This document shows, piece by piece, positions 26,147 through 34,418 of a DNA stretch of 64,000 bases (position 1 is the first letter of the stretch; every line of letters begins with the position of its first letter). The notes under the pieces were generated by a model, which saw only the letters and a list, made by a program, of their open reading frames with translations, was not told the DNA's origin and made no database searches. Made by a program: the position numbers and the translations under genes. The DNA is taken from assembly GCA_019873735.1 (NCBI GenBank), contig JAIOAQ010000012.1:1-64000 (forward strand), given 5' to 3'. The stretch is from Chloroflexota bacterium. Its GTDB lineage: Bacteria; Chloroflexota; Anaerolineae; Anaerolineales; Villigracilaceae.

Positions 26147-26411
26147 ACATGTAAAGCACATGTGCAAGTACATGGCGGGCAAGCCGTCAGGGGGATAGAA
26201 GCACTTTTTTCTTCTCTTCACTATGTTATAGCGATGACAGGATGACCGCCGGTTTTACCGGTGCCTTGCCGTTCTGGTCCAATTGCCAGGGACAGCAGGT
26301 TTGGGCGGCCAGACAGGCCAGGGGGCTGAAGGCAGCAAGTTTGGCGCCGCAGCCAGAGCAGGGCTTCTATTGTCAACTCAACTTGCCGGCCGGAAATCAT
26401 CCCATTTTAAT
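26147..26411. other. Intergenic stretch without a supported gene
   Basis: Between copy B and the operator region I find no ORF with a plausible start and no RNA gene that I recognise. There are short inverted repeats (GCACATGTGC; CCGGTTTTACCGG) and a GC-rich patch followed by an abrupt change to AT-rich DNA at about 26395. Confidence 0.5.
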
Positions 26412-26441
26412 AATATCAAACTTGATATTAATAATATCAAG
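26412..26441. promoter_or_regulatory. Two overlapping TTGATATT palindromes (operators)
   Basis: AATATCAAACTTGATATT (26412-26429) is an 8-2-8 perfect inverted repeat. It shares one arm with a second perfect palindrome at 26421-26441 whose core is TTGATATTAATAATATCAA (26422-26440). The three half-sites are alternately oriented and lie just upstream of a consensus promoter. A dimeric regulator, possibly the HTH-bearing DUF2089 protein encoded downstream, is the obvious candidate. Confidence 0.75.
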
Positions 26442-26448
26442 TTTTAAC

Positions 26449-26476
26449 TTGACATTTTTAAATAATTTTGTATAAT
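26449..26476 (+). promoter_or_regulatory. Consensus promoter of the DUF2089 operon
   Basis: TTGACA (26449-26454) and TATAAT (26471-26476), both perfect, are spaced 16 bp apart and immediately follow the double palindrome. The next start codon with a Shine-Dalgarno is at 26521. Confidence 0.85.
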
Positions 26477-26520
26477 AACTTTAGATTTCGTGTTTGCCTT
26501 TTAAAATCGGAGAAACTGTT

Positions 26521-26748
26521 ATGCACCACCCTGCCCCTCCCACCGTTTCGCTATCCGCCTTTTTGCCTGCCGGCGAGGTAAAACTCCCCGAATACCCGTC
26601 CTGCCTGCTTGCAGAACACAAGCCCCGCGGGCGTATTGCCGCCTTGCGTCAGCAGGTAGGCGACCTGTTGATTTCGATTGGCCTGAAGATTAAGGGCCAA
26701 TCCCCCAGCCTGCAAGTTTTCCCGTCACCTGCCAGGAGGTCTTCATGA
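26521..26748 (+). CDS. Small protein preceding DUF2089
   Basis: 75 aa, MHHPAPPTVSLSAFLPAGEV at the start. The middle is the helical RGRIAALRQQVGDLLISIGL, followed by a short basic tail. GGAG precedes the ATG by 7 bases, and the stop overlaps the next start by ATGA, which supports translation. The helical segment recalls short amphipathic helices found in other small genes of this operon type. It could be a membrane-associating or partner peptide. I cannot assign a family. Confidence 0.6.
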   Translation: MHHPAPPTVSLSAFLPAGEVKLPEYPSCLLAEHKPRGRIAALRQQVGDLLISIGLKIKGQSPSLQVFPSPARRSS

Positions 26749-27131
26749 AGCCAGTTCTCACCCAGTGCCCGGTGTGTAAAGGCGAATTGACCGTTACGCG
26801 CTTGTATTGCCCGTCTTGCGATACCACCATTGAAGGCCGTTTTGTGGCTGGTTCCTTTGCCTACCTCACGCCAGAACAACTTAAATTTGTCGAGATGTTT
26901 GTGCGCTGTGAAGGCAAAATCAATCGGATGGAAGATGAAATGGGACTTTCTTATCCTACCATCCGCAACCGCCTGCATGAAATTATCCGTGCGATGGGTT
27001 ACGAACCCGGCAAGGATGAGCCGGCTGAAGCCGTTAGCGAAGAACGCCGCCGGCAGATTCTTGAAGACCTGGATGCCGGCCGCATCACAGCCGAACAGGC
27101 CATGCGTATCCTGAGCGGTGAGGAGGCCTGA
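26745..27131 (+). CDS. DUF2089 zinc-ribbon/HTH protein
   Basis: 128 aa. A four-cysteine zinc ribbon (Cys8, 11, 22, 25: CPVC and CPSC) leads into a helix-turn-helix of the kind TPEQLKFVEMFVRCEGKINR, then MEDEMGLSYPTIRNRLHEII. The C-terminal 30 residues (SEERRRQILEDLDAGRITAE, then QAMRILSG) are a short helical hairpin of the same type seen at the ends of the next proteins. DUF2089 proteins are regarded as putative transcription regulators. Here it is the likely regulator of this operon, perhaps responding to the repeat protein downstream. Confidence 0.85.
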   Translation: MKPVLTQCPVCKGELTVTRLYCPSCDTTIEGRFVAGSFAYLTPEQLKFVEMFVRCEGKINRMEDEMGLSYPTIRNRLHEIIRAMGYEPGKDEPAEAVSEERRRQILEDLDAGRITAEQAMRILSGEEA

Positions 27132-27132
27132 C

Positions 27133-28275
27133 ATGCAACGCCAGACTGTCATTTGCGGCTCCAGCCCAAAGGTACGCCTGCGCTCTGTCCCAGGCGATTT
27201 GCGCCTCAGCGGCTGGGAACGTGATGAAATTTCGGCCAAAACCAATGGCGACCTGCTGGAGTTGTTGGGCAATGAAGGCGGCTTTGACCTGTCTTGTGAT
27301 GATGATCTCATCCTCTCGGTTCCCATTACTGCTGAACTCACGATTGAATCGGTGGGCGGTGATGCCGACTTGCGCGGTTTGAATGGTTTGTGTCAGGTTG
27401 AGCAGATTGGGGGCGATTTTGTCGGGCGGAACATCGGTTCTTTTCGGACCCAAAACGTGGGCGGCAACCTGAGTCTGCGCGGGGTTGCGGGCGACGTCTC
27501 GGCTGCCAATGTGGGCGGCGATGCCAGCCTGCGCGCTGCCCAGGCCAACATCTCCCTATTGGCTGTGGGCGGGGATTTGCACCTGCGCGGCGCATCGGGC
27601 AACCTTTCGGCCAGTGTGGGCGGCGATGCGGTGCTGTACCTTGAACCACGCCCCGAGGCTGAAATCACGCTCACTGCCGGCGGCGACATCCTCCTGCGTC
27701 TGCCACCCGATGCAGATGCCCGCCTGGAACTCCAGGGCGGGGGCAGCGATTCCATCCATGTCAACCTGCCCGGCATAACCTTTGATGAGCAGGCGTGGAG
27801 CGGCCAAATCACGCTGGGAGAAGGCCGCGCCCGCATTAACCTGGTTGCAGGCGGTGAGATTACCGTTACCAGTCAGGCCGAAGAGTGGCAATCAGCCGCC
27901 GAGTTTGATTTTGATATGGACTTTGATTTCGATATGGATTTTCCCAACTTGCCGGCCGATTTGTCGGGCCGGATTGAGCGCGAAGTTGAGTATGCTGCCC
28001 GCCAGGCTGAGCGTGCCAGGGAACGCGCCGAAGCCGCCAGGCAGCGTGCCCAGCAGAAGGCGCGCGAGGCCGAGCGCCGGATTCAGGCGAAAGTCAACGC
28101 CCGCGTTGGCCGCTGGGGCATGGACTGGAGCGGTACGATTCCGCGTCCACCCCGTCCGCCCGCGCCGCCTTCAGAGCCGGTCAGCGACGAAGAACGCCTG
28201 ACCATTCTGCGTATGCTGGCCGAAAAGAAAATCACGGCCGAAGAAGCCGAAAAATTGCTGGCCGCACTGGAGTAA
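27133..28275 (+). CDS. VGGD-repeat beta-helix protein with SHOCT-like tail
   Basis: 380 aa. Residues about 10-240 are an iterated beta-solenoid in which VGGD recurs about every 18-20 residues (SVGGDADLRG, NVGGNLSLRG, NVGGDASLR, AVGGDLHLRG, SVGGDAVLYL), as in DUF4097/adhesin-like domains. An acidic FDFDMDFDFDMDF run (about 258-270) and a charged coiled coil (about 280-325) follow, then a Pro-rich linker and a C-terminal helical hairpin, SDEERLTILRMLAEKKITAE plus EAEKLLAAL, of the SHOCT/LiaX-YvlB type. No signal peptide. It starts at the ATG after GAGGAGG. Inferred role: sensor or scaffold in envelope stress. Confidence 0.8.
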   Translation: MQRQTVICGSSPKVRLRSVPGDLRLSGWERDEISAKTNGDLLELLGNEGGFDLSCDDDLILSVPITAELTIESVGGDADLRGLNGLCQVEQIGGDFVGRNIGSFRTQNVGGNLSLRGVAGDVSAANVGGDASLRAAQANISLLAVGGDLHLRGASGNLSASVGGDAVLYLEPRPEAEITLTAGGDILLRLPPDADARLELQGGGSDSIHVNLPGITFDEQAWSGQITLGEGRARINLVAGGEITVTSQAEEWQSAAEFDFDMDFDFDMDFPNLPADLSGRIEREVEYAARQAERARERAEAARQRAQQKAREAERRIQAKVNARVGRWGMDWSGTIPRPPRPPAPPSEPVSDEERLTILRMLAEKKITAEEAEKLLAALE

Positions 28276-28279
28276 CCTG

Positions 28280-28900
28280 ATGTCATCCGAAGAACGACGC
28301 AAAATCTTGCAAATGGTGGAAGATGGCAAAATTACGGCCGCGCAGGCGGTGACCCTGATGAAGGCGCTGGAAGAGGATGAGCCTGAAGCACAGATTTCGC
28401 CCCTCGAAACCGAAGCAGGCGCGGGGTCCGTTTCTGAGCCGGACCCTGGGCTGGCTGCCACAGCCGAAAAAGCGCGCTCGCTCTGGCAGATTCCGCTCTG
28501 GTTGGGCGTCGGCCTGACGGTGCTCAGCGCCGTCCTGATCTACTGGATCATGTCCTCCTCTGGCTATAACTTCTGGTTCTACTGCATGTGGTTGCCTTTG
28601 CTGGCGGGCGTGGCGCTCACCGCGCTGGCTGCGGCCAGCCGTACAATGCGCTGGCTGTTTGTGCGCGTTGACCAAAAGCCAGGGGAATACCCACAGAAAA
28701 TCATTTTGGGCTTCCCGCTGCCTTTGCGTCTGGCCGGCTGGTTTCTGCGTACTTTTGGGCACAAAATCCCCAGCCTGCATAAGACGAATGCAGATGAGAT
28801 TCTACAAGTGCTGGATGCTGCCGGTGCTGCCGGCGCGCCGCTGATTGTGAATGTGGAAGACGAAGAGGACGGCGAACGCGTCCAGGTTTTCATTGGGTAG
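28280..28900 (+). CDS. Membrane protein with SHOCT-like N-terminus
   Basis: 206 aa. The first 30 residues (SSEERRKILQMVEDGKITAA and QAVTLMKALE) repeat the helical hairpin found in three neighbouring genes. After a spacer there are two transmembrane helices (about 72-92 and 98-116), a basic loop, and a cytoplasmic domain ending in IVNVEDEEDGERVQVFIG. The same ending style (DVVDEEDGEHVEIFVE) closes the gene at 30386, so the two are partial paralogues. It lies 4 bp after the repeat protein and 5 bp before the MFS gene. Confidence 0.75.
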   Translation: MSSEERRKILQMVEDGKITAAQAVTLMKALEEDEPEAQISPLETEAGAGSVSEPDPGLAATAEKARSLWQIPLWLGVGLTVLSAVLIYWIMSSSGYNFWFYCMWLPLLAGVALTALAAASRTMRWLFVRVDQKPGEYPQKIILGFPLPLRLAGWFLRTFGHKIPSLHKTNADEILQVLDAAGAAGAPLIVNVEDEEDGERVQVFIG

Positions 28901-28905
28901 GAAAG

Positions 28906-30153
28906 ATGGACGCTCCTCTCACTCCCGTTATTGAACGAAAGAAAAGCACCCTGCTCAGCGGGCTGCTCTTGCTCTTTTTGCTGGCCATGATTCTGGCCAA
29001 TTTAGGGGGCAATATGTATGGGCCGCTGATGTCGCTCTACATTAAGGACTTGGGCGCGTCTGTGCCGCAGATTGGCCTGTTCTTTACCATCTCATCCATC
29101 ATCCCCCTGGCGTTGCAGATTTTGGGCGGCTGGATTTCGGATTCGGTGGGCCGCCTGCGGGCGATTGCTTTTGGCAGCCTGGCCGGGACATTGGCTTATG
29201 TGGCCCTCATCCTGGCTCCTACCTGGGAATGGTTGCTGCTTGGTTCGGCTTTCTTTGCAGTGGGTTCTTCGCTGGTCGGACCTAGTTTCGACGCGTTTAT
29301 TGCCGAGCATTCTGAGGAAGATAATCGCGCCCGCATGTTTGGCATTACACAGGCCATTTTCATGGTGGTTGGTGTGGCCGGGCCGCTGCTCGGCGGCTGG
29401 CTGGCAAAGGGATATGGCTTCAAGTTCATGCTCATGGTTGCCGGGGTGCTTTATGCGGCCGCGACGATAATCCGTGTGGGCATGGCGCGCGACGCGGCCC
29501 GCGGGGCGGGAGCAGCGTCTCACCGGCCGCTGACTCTGGCAAGTCTGGGCTCGAATCTGAGCGCCATGCTCGGCTTGCTGCTGGGCGGAGGGGTGCTTAC
29601 CTGGATTCTGATCACCGATGGCATACGCGATACGTCCTTTGCGCTTTCGATGAACCTGCTTTCTGTCTTTATGCAGGAATTTGGCAAGTTAGACCTGACC
29701 CAAATCGGTTTCACCAATAGTATTTTCGGCTTGTTTGTCATGCTCACCACCATTCCGGCCGGCTGGCTGGCCGATAAGGCGGGCGAGCGGGTGGCCATTG
29801 CAGTTGGCTTTTTGCTGATCGGCATTTCCATTGGCGGCCTGGTCCTCCTGCCGCCAGCGGTGCTCTGGATGTATGCTGCCGGCTGGGCGGTGGCCGGTAT
29901 TGGCGTGGGCTTGATTTCGCCCGCTTACCAGTCCCTGATCAGCAAGGCTGTTCCGGCGCACTTACGCGGGACGGCTTTTGGATTGTTCAGCACCAGCCTG
30001 GGCTTGATTTCCCTGCCGGCGCCCTGGCTGGGCGCGCAACTGTGGCAGCAAGTTGGACCGCGTTTCCCCTTCCTGATTACGGCGGCGGTCTCGATTCTGT
30101 CTATCATTCCGATTTGGCTCAAATTTAAATTGCATCAGGAGGAGAAGGATTAA
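28906..30153 (+). CDS. MFS exporter (paralogue 1)
   Basis: 415 aa, 12 predicted helices. Family blocks: ILANLGGNMYGPLMSLYIKD in helix 1, GGWISDSVGRLRAIAFGSLA (the MFS motif A region), and GWLADKAGERVAIAVG between helices 8 and 9. The charged loop LKFKLHQEEKD ends the protein. It is highly similar over its full length to the transporter at 60846, including the block TAFGLFSTSLGLISLPAP. It is the last cistron of the tightly packed DUF2089 operon, so it is probably induced under the same stress. The substrate is unknown; drug or lipid-like compounds are plausible. Confidence 0.88.
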   Translation: MDAPLTPVIERKKSTLLSGLLLLFLLAMILANLGGNMYGPLMSLYIKDLGASVPQIGLFFTISSIIPLALQILGGWISDSVGRLRAIAFGSLAGTLAYVALILAPTWEWLLLGSAFFAVGSSLVGPSFDAFIAEHSEEDNRARMFGITQAIFMVVGVAGPLLGGWLAKGYGFKFMLMVAGVLYAAATIIRVGMARDAARGAGAASHRPLTLASLGSNLSAMLGLLLGGGVLTWILITDGIRDTSFALSMNLLSVFMQEFGKLDLTQIGFTNSIFGLFVMLTTIPAGWLADKAGERVAIAVGFLLIGISIGGLVLLPPAVLWMYAAGWAVAGIGVGLISPAYQSLISKAVPAHLRGTAFGLFSTSLGLISLPAPWLGAQLWQQVGPRFPFLITAAVSILSIIPIWLKFKLHQEEKD

Positions 30154-30184
30154 CTTCTTGCGATAGAAAGTGAAATTAAAGAGG

Positions 30185-30357
30185 TCACTGCAAAAAGTCA
30201 CAACGCAAAGCCGCCAGGGTGCAAAGGCGCAAAGAAGGATGATATCTGTTTTTGAGAACACGTTTTTACGCTTAAAAACGGCGCTTTGCTTAAGTTGATG
30301 TATAAAACTTTGCGGCTCTGCGCCTTTGCGTTAAAGATTTTGACCTTTTTGCAGTGA
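30185..30357. repeat. Imperfect inverted-repeat (MITE-like) element
   Basis: The left arm starts TCACTGCAAAAAGTCA and the right arm, reversed, TCACTGCAAAAAGGTCA. Inside both arms is an iterated AACGCAAAG/GGCGCAAAG heptamer-like pattern (left CAACGCAAAGCCGCC..., right AACGCAAAGGCGCAGAG). Arms are about 45-50 bp, total 173 bp, with no coding capacity. It separates the MFS gene from the next SHOCT-like gene and looks like a non-autonomous insertion. Confidence 0.75.
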
Positions 30358-30385
30358 GTCATTAAACTTATAGAGGAGAGATTTT

Positions 30386-30766
30386 ATGGCAACGACAGAA
30401 GAGCGTATGAAAATTTTAAAGATGATTGAAGAAGGGAAAATCAGCGCCGAAGAGGGAGCGCGTTTGCTGGCTGCACTTAATCAGGGACGCAAAGCAGTCT
30501 CAACGGGGATGCAGGTTGGAGCAGGCGCCCCGCGCTGGCTGCGCGTTCGCGTCACCGATATCCGAACCGGCCGCTCTAAGGCTTCTGTCCAAATTCCGCT
30601 CACCTTGGTGGATGCCGGCCTGAAGATCGGCGCTCATTTTGCCCCCGAGGTTGAAGGCGTGGATATGTCCAATGTCATGGATGCCCTGCGGGCCGGCATG
30701 AGCGGGAAAATCATTGATGTTGTTGACGAGGAAGATGGCGAGCACGTGGAAATTTTCGTTGAATAA
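30386..30766 (+). CDS. SHOCT-like cytoplasmic protein
   Basis: 126 aa. The N-terminal hairpin TTEERMKILKMIEEGKISAE, then EGARLLAAL, is the same module as in the two genes before the MFS pump. The rest, with WLRVRVTDIRTGRSKASVQI and PLTLVDAGLKIGAHFAPEVE, is a beta-rich domain ending in an acidic tail. No membrane segment. GAGGAGAGA precedes the ATG. It probably belongs functionally to the DUF2089 operon although an inverted-repeat element now intervenes. Its stop abuts the stop of the convergent epimerase gene. Confidence 0.75.
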   Translation: MATTEERMKILKMIEEGKISAEEGARLLAALNQGRKAVSTGMQVGAGAPRWLRVRVTDIRTGRSKASVQIPLTLVDAGLKIGAHFAPEVEGVDMSNVMDALRAGMSGKIIDVVDEEDGEHVEIFVE

Positions 30767-31762
30767 TCACGCACTTGCGAACTGCAGCCGGTTTTCCAGA
30801 AACCAGCGAACCGTATCCGTCAGCGACTCCTTGAGCGAACGCGGGGCATACCCCAGTTCGCGCGTCGCTTTGGCATGGCTGATGTGTGAGTTGCTTGCCA
30901 GCACTTCCAGCGAATAGGGGGTGAAACGCGGCCTCGCGTTTTGCAGCCGATAGAAGATGGGTGCCAGGCGCGCCCCAAACCTTGCCAGCGCACGCGGCAC
31001 TTTGAGCGTGAAGAACCCCCGTCCCGTAATCTCGCGCACGGTCTCCAACAGGTAACGCACCGAGATGCGTTCTCCAGACAAGATGTAACTTTCCCCTTTT
31101 CTCCCTTTCTCGGCGGCCAGAATCAGCCCTTGCGCCACATCGCGCACATCCACAAAGTCATAGGCGCCTTCTACATACAAGGTTGGACGACACAGGGCGG
31201 CGTCGCGAATCACCCCTCCCATTTCTGAGAGACGAAAATCATAAGGCCCGATCACGCCTGTCGGACAGGCAATGACGGCATCCAATCCCTCCTGAGCCGC
31301 TTTCTGCACTTCCAGCGTCGCGGCGGCCTTTGAGCGGTCGTATTCTCCGTAGGGGTTATTGGGATCGTAAGGCAAACTTTCGTCAATCACGCCGCTCTCC
31401 ACACGCCGGATGGCATGAATCGAACTGGTGTACACGAAACGCTCCACCCCCTCCTGCCGGGCCGCCTGAATCGCATTCAGGGTTCCCTGGACATTCACAT
31501 TCCAGACTTGCGGCTGGTACCCGGGCAGAATCGAAATCCTGCCTGCCAGATGATAGACAATTTCCACACCCTTGCAAGCCTGACGCAGCGATTCTTCATC
31601 CAGCACATCCCCTTCCAGCGGCTCTATATCTAGACCCTCTAAAGGGGCGCGGCTTTCTCCGGGCAGAATCAACGCCCGGACTTTGTGTCCCTGCTCAAGC
31701 AGACGGCGGACCAGCACATTCCCAATATGGCCGGTAGCGCCGGTGACCAGAACACTTGACAT
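30767..31762 (-). CDS. NAD-dependent epimerase/dehydratase (extended SDR)
   Basis: 331 aa. Extended-SDR features: TGATGHIG at the N-terminus (G-x-x-G-x-x-G), Asp in LEGDVLD, YHLAGRIS, catalytic Thr/Ser in FVYTSSIHAI, Tyr-x3-Lys in YDRSK (about residue 140-145), and ACPTGVIGPYD. The overall type is that of dihydroflavonol-4-reductase or hopanoid-associated sugar epimerases. The substrate is unknown. It lies 3 bp downstream of a TetR gene on the same strand and is probably under that regulator. Confidence 0.87.
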   Translation of the reverse strand: MSSVLVTGATGHIGNVLVRRLLEQGHKVRALILPGESRAPLEGLDIEPLEGDVLDEESLRQACKGVEIVYHLAGRISILPGYQPQVWNVNVQGTLNAIQAARQEGVERFVYTSSIHAIRRVESGVIDESLPYDPNNPYGEYDRSKAAATLEVQKAAQEGLDAVIACPTGVIGPYDFRLSEMGGVIRDAALCRPTLYVEGAYDFVDVRDVAQGLILAAEKGRKGESYILSGERISVRYLLETVREITGRGFFTLKVPRALARFGARLAPIFYRLQNARPRFTPYSLEVLASNSHISHAKATRELGYAPRSLKESLTDTVRWFLENRLQFASA

Positions 31763-31765
31763 GGC

Positions 31766-32362
31766 TCACTCCTTTTGAGCGGCAAGCCCGTTCATCATAA
31801 TTTTCAAGGATTCGGTGGTAATCGCTTGCCAGTCGTCCTCTTGCGGGTCAAGCAGACCCTGCAGCAGCATACCCACTGCCAGGGCAACGATCAACCGCGC
31901 TGCCGCCTGGGGCTCTACCGGCCGAAAGACACCTTCGGCGACTCCCTGTTCGATCAGGCTGGCAAAGTAGTCCCGATAGCGGCGGTAAGGCGCGATTGTC
32001 GTCTGCCAGACGGCCTCGTCACGGCTGGCCTGCGCCCAAAATTCGAGAAACATGGGCAAGCGTTGGTCGGCATCCCGGAAGATTCCCGGCACGGCGGCGG
32101 TCATGCGCATGAAAATCTGGGCTGCATTCTCGGCGCCCTGGCGTGCCTGTGCAAACTGCGCGTCCAGCCCATCCAGCCAATCGTGCAGCAATTGTAGAAA
32201 GACAGCCTGTTTTGTGGGAAAGTGATGGTAAAAAGCGCCTTTGCTGACGCCGGCTTCGGCACAGATATCCTCCACTGAGGCGGCCTCATAGCCCAAACGG
32301 GCAAACAGGGTGAGTGCGGCTTGCAAAATATTGGCGCGTGTTTCTTCGCTGCGAGTCTGCAT
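31766..32362 (-). CDS. TetR-family regulator
   Basis: 198 aa. The N-terminal HTH is complete: TRANILQAALTLFARLGYEA, then SVEDICAEAGVSKGAFYHHF, the standard TetR recognition helix. The C-terminal ligand domain is helical and ends with a TetR_C-like segment (AARLIVALAVGMLLQGLLDP). A perfect 18-bp palindrome lies 15 bp upstream of the ATG, so autorepression is likely, with the downstream epimerase as co-regulated partner. Confidence 0.93.
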   Translation of the reverse strand: MQTRSEETRANILQAALTLFARLGYEAASVEDICAEAGVSKGAFYHHFPTKQAVFLQLLHDWLDGLDAQFAQARQGAENAAQIFMRMTAAVPGIFRDADQRLPMFLEFWAQASRDEAVWQTTIAPYRRYRDYFASLIEQGVAEGVFRPVEPQAAARLIVALAVGMLLQGLLDPQEDDWQAITTESLKIMMNGLAAQKE

Positions 32363-32377
32363 GGAACTCCTTGTAAG

Positions 32378-32395
32378 ATACCGACCGGTCGGTAT
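32378..32395. promoter_or_regulatory. TetR-type operator
   Basis: ATACCGACCGGTCGGTAT is a perfect 9-9 palindrome immediately upstream of the TetR gene and is of the ACCGACCGGTCGGT kind often bound by TetR-family proteins. Confidence 0.85.
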
Positions 32396-32437
32396 GAATT
32401 GTAGACCTTTTCCCCCCTCTCGTCAAGGGCGAAAGGG

Positions 32438-32989
32438 CTAATGGCTGAACACCCCTATCAGTTCACTGTAGCCCAGTATATGACCCTGCATTGCCGCTTC
32501 GACGGCTTTCTTTTCAGCCTTCTCTGGCAGGTTGGGAACGATGTCCAGCGCATACAATCGAAAAACGTAATGATGGGTGCCAGAAGGCGGACAGGGGCCG
32601 CCGTAGGCTGCCTCTCCCCAAGAGTTTTTTCCAAACAATATGGCCACCTCGTCATAGCGCCGGCCGTTCTGGATGCCCTCCTCCAGGGTGCGGACATCGG
32701 CCGGGATGTAATATACCACCCAATGTACCCACGTTCCCAGGGGGGCGTCAGGGTCCTCCATGATGAGCACCAGACTCTGAGTCCCTGCTGGCGGATCGCT
32801 CCAGGCAAGCGGCGGCGAGACATTTGCTCCGCGGCAGGTGTAATCTTCTGGGATGACGGCCCCCGGCGCAAAGGCCGGGCTGGTCAGCGAGAAGGACGGC
32901 AATGCGGATTCGGGCGTTGCTGTGGCCGGTGTGCAAGCCGTCCAGAATATCAAAAAGGCAACCAAAAAGGAGATTCTACGGATGGACAT
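32438..32989 (-). CDS. YbhB/YbcL-type PEBP lipoprotein
   Basis: 183 aa. A signal peptide with lipobox FWTAC (Cys about 19) precedes a phosphatidylethanolamine-binding-protein fold: AFAPGAVIPEDYTCRGANVS, PPLAWSDPPAGTQSLVLIME, the DPDAP ligand-site motif (about 80-84), HWVVYYIP and GGPCPPSGTHHYVFRLYALD. Bacterial members are called Raf-kinase-inhibitor-like, but their ligand is unknown. This one is anchored outside the membrane, whereas many are cytoplasmic. Confidence 0.9.
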   Translation of the reverse strand: MSIRRISFLVAFLIFWTACTPATATPESALPSFSLTSPAFAPGAVIPEDYTCRGANVSPPLAWSDPPAGTQSLVLIMEDPDAPLGTWVHWVVYYIPADVRTLEEGIQNGRRYDEVAILFGKNSWGEAAYGGPCPPSGTHHYVFRLYALDIVPNLPEKAEKKAVEAAMQGHILGYSELIGVFSH

Positions 32990-33000
32990 AACGGCCTCTT

Positions 33001-34368
33001 CTAGGCGAACGATCCTGACCAGGTTTCGAACTTGCGTCCGCGGCGCTCATCATCCGTATAAAAGCACAAATACGTCAGCACTTGATAGGGGACGAATTTT
33101 TGTGCTTTGGGCTGATAAACGGCTAAATCGTAGTAGGTGTGCCACGTGCCAGAGTTGAAGTAGATCTGAGCCGCCGGATACGGCGTCGCGCCGGTTGCAT
33201 CCAGCGAGACGATTTCGTGGTGGTGGGTGTGTCCGTAAACGATAAACTGTGCGCTTTTATTCAAGAAGGCGGTCTCTTTGAGGGCGTTTTTGGCAAAGGA
33301 AATCTCACCGGATTCCCACATTCTGTGTTTTAGCCAGGTAAGGATATCGTTGATGGTATTGAATTTGGCTCGCTTGGAGAGCCGCAGAATCACTTCCAGC
33401 GCATCTACCATATCCAGTTGCAGCCATTTGTCGGCCTGACGCACAAAATCGAGCGCCAGAAATTCTTCTCCCATTTGATCCCAAATGGCTTTGAGCCTGT
33501 CTTGAACGCTGCAACCCTGACAGTGTTCGCGAATCTGGCCGGCAATCCAGAGCGGAGCAGCCAGCGCGGGGCGGACGTTGGTCAATTCGCGCAAATTTTC
33601 CACCAGCGTTTCGGGGGCCTGGTCACCGAGTTGGCGGCGAATCTCCAGTGGAAAACGGTTGAGCATTTCTACGGCAAAAGCATCGCCGAGTGTGGCGGCG
33701 TTACGGCCGGCCTGCCGGTTGTAATTGAATGAGTCGTAGATATCCCCGTGCCGGGCCAGCAGGGCGTAGCGGCTGAACAGTTCTTGAATTTGTTCCGACT
33801 CGGCTGCTTCGTGTGGAAACGGCCCGGGCGGATTGGCCAATCCCATCGCCTGGATAATCTCGCTTCGAATCGCGTCAAAGGCGTTGCCGGGGAGGTGATA
33901 GTACCAATCGTGATTGCCTACCATGTAGTAGATGCGCGCCGGCACGGGCAGACGCACCTTGCTTTTGGAGGCCGGTTGACCCATGCGGTTGGCAGGGGGC
34001 AGGGTCACCAGTTCGCCAGAAGCGGCGCGGCGCAAGACGTCGGCCGCCGAAGCATTTTGCGTCAGAACGCGGCGGGTGATCTCGGCCAGTTTCGCGGCGA
34101 ATTGCGGCAGGCGGGGATCGCTCCAGGGGCGGATTTCGGTTCCATCGGGATCAGGTTCCAGCCAGAGCGTGGAATGAAGCGGGTCGAGCGCGTCACCCAG
34201 CAGGAGGATATCCATGCTTTGCAGCGGGCGATAGGTGCCGTCTTTACGCCATGAGGCGCTGAAGGCTAATTCACGCAGGCGGTCGCCAAAAAGATAAAAG
34301 GCGCTGGACGAAATCGAACGTCCACAGGTACCATCACCGAGATGAATGTCGCTGAGAATGACAAGCAT
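33001..34368 (-). CDS. Calcineurin-like metallophosphoesterase
   Basis: 455 aa. The di-metal site is visible: Asp-x-His in LVILSDIHLGD (7-9), GDALDP (about 56), GNHDWYYH (about 151, the GNH[DE] motif) and GHTHHHE (about residue 375). The long insert between the third and last motifs (about 180-340) is helical and unknown. The size and architecture suggest a phosphodiesterase acting on nucleotides or lipids rather than a small UDP-diacylglucosamine hydrolase. It is monocistronic, separated by 11 bp from the PEBP gene, so co-transcription is possible. Confidence 0.87.
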   Translation of the reverse strand: MLVILSDIHLGDGTCGRSISSSAFYLFGDRLRELAFSASWRKDGTYRPLQSMDILLLGDALDPLHSTLWLEPDPDGTEIRPWSDPRLPQFAAKLAEITRRVLTQNASAADVLRRAASGELVTLPPANRMGQPASKSKVRLPVPARIYYMVGNHDWYYHLPGNAFDAIRSEIIQAMGLANPPGPFPHEAAESEQIQELFSRYALLARHGDIYDSFNYNRQAGRNAATLGDAFAVEMLNRFPLEIRRQLGDQAPETLVENLRELTNVRPALAAPLWIAGQIREHCQGCSVQDRLKAIWDQMGEEFLALDFVRQADKWLQLDMVDALEVILRLSKRAKFNTINDILTWLKHRMWESGEISFAKNALKETAFLNKSAQFIVYGHTHHHEIVSLDATGATPYPAAQIYFNSGTWHTYYDLAVYQPKAQKFVPYQVLTYLCFYTDDERRGRKFETWSGSFA

Positions 34369-34418
34369 GTTGGCCTCCCGCGTTTATTATAGCAAACGGC
34401 GCTTTGTCCTTTTGTCCA

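Noticed and set aside
26242-26475. 77-codon frame ahead of the DUF2089 operon
   Set aside because: It runs through the operators and promoter, ends in AT-rich low-complexity sequence, and has no ribosome site.
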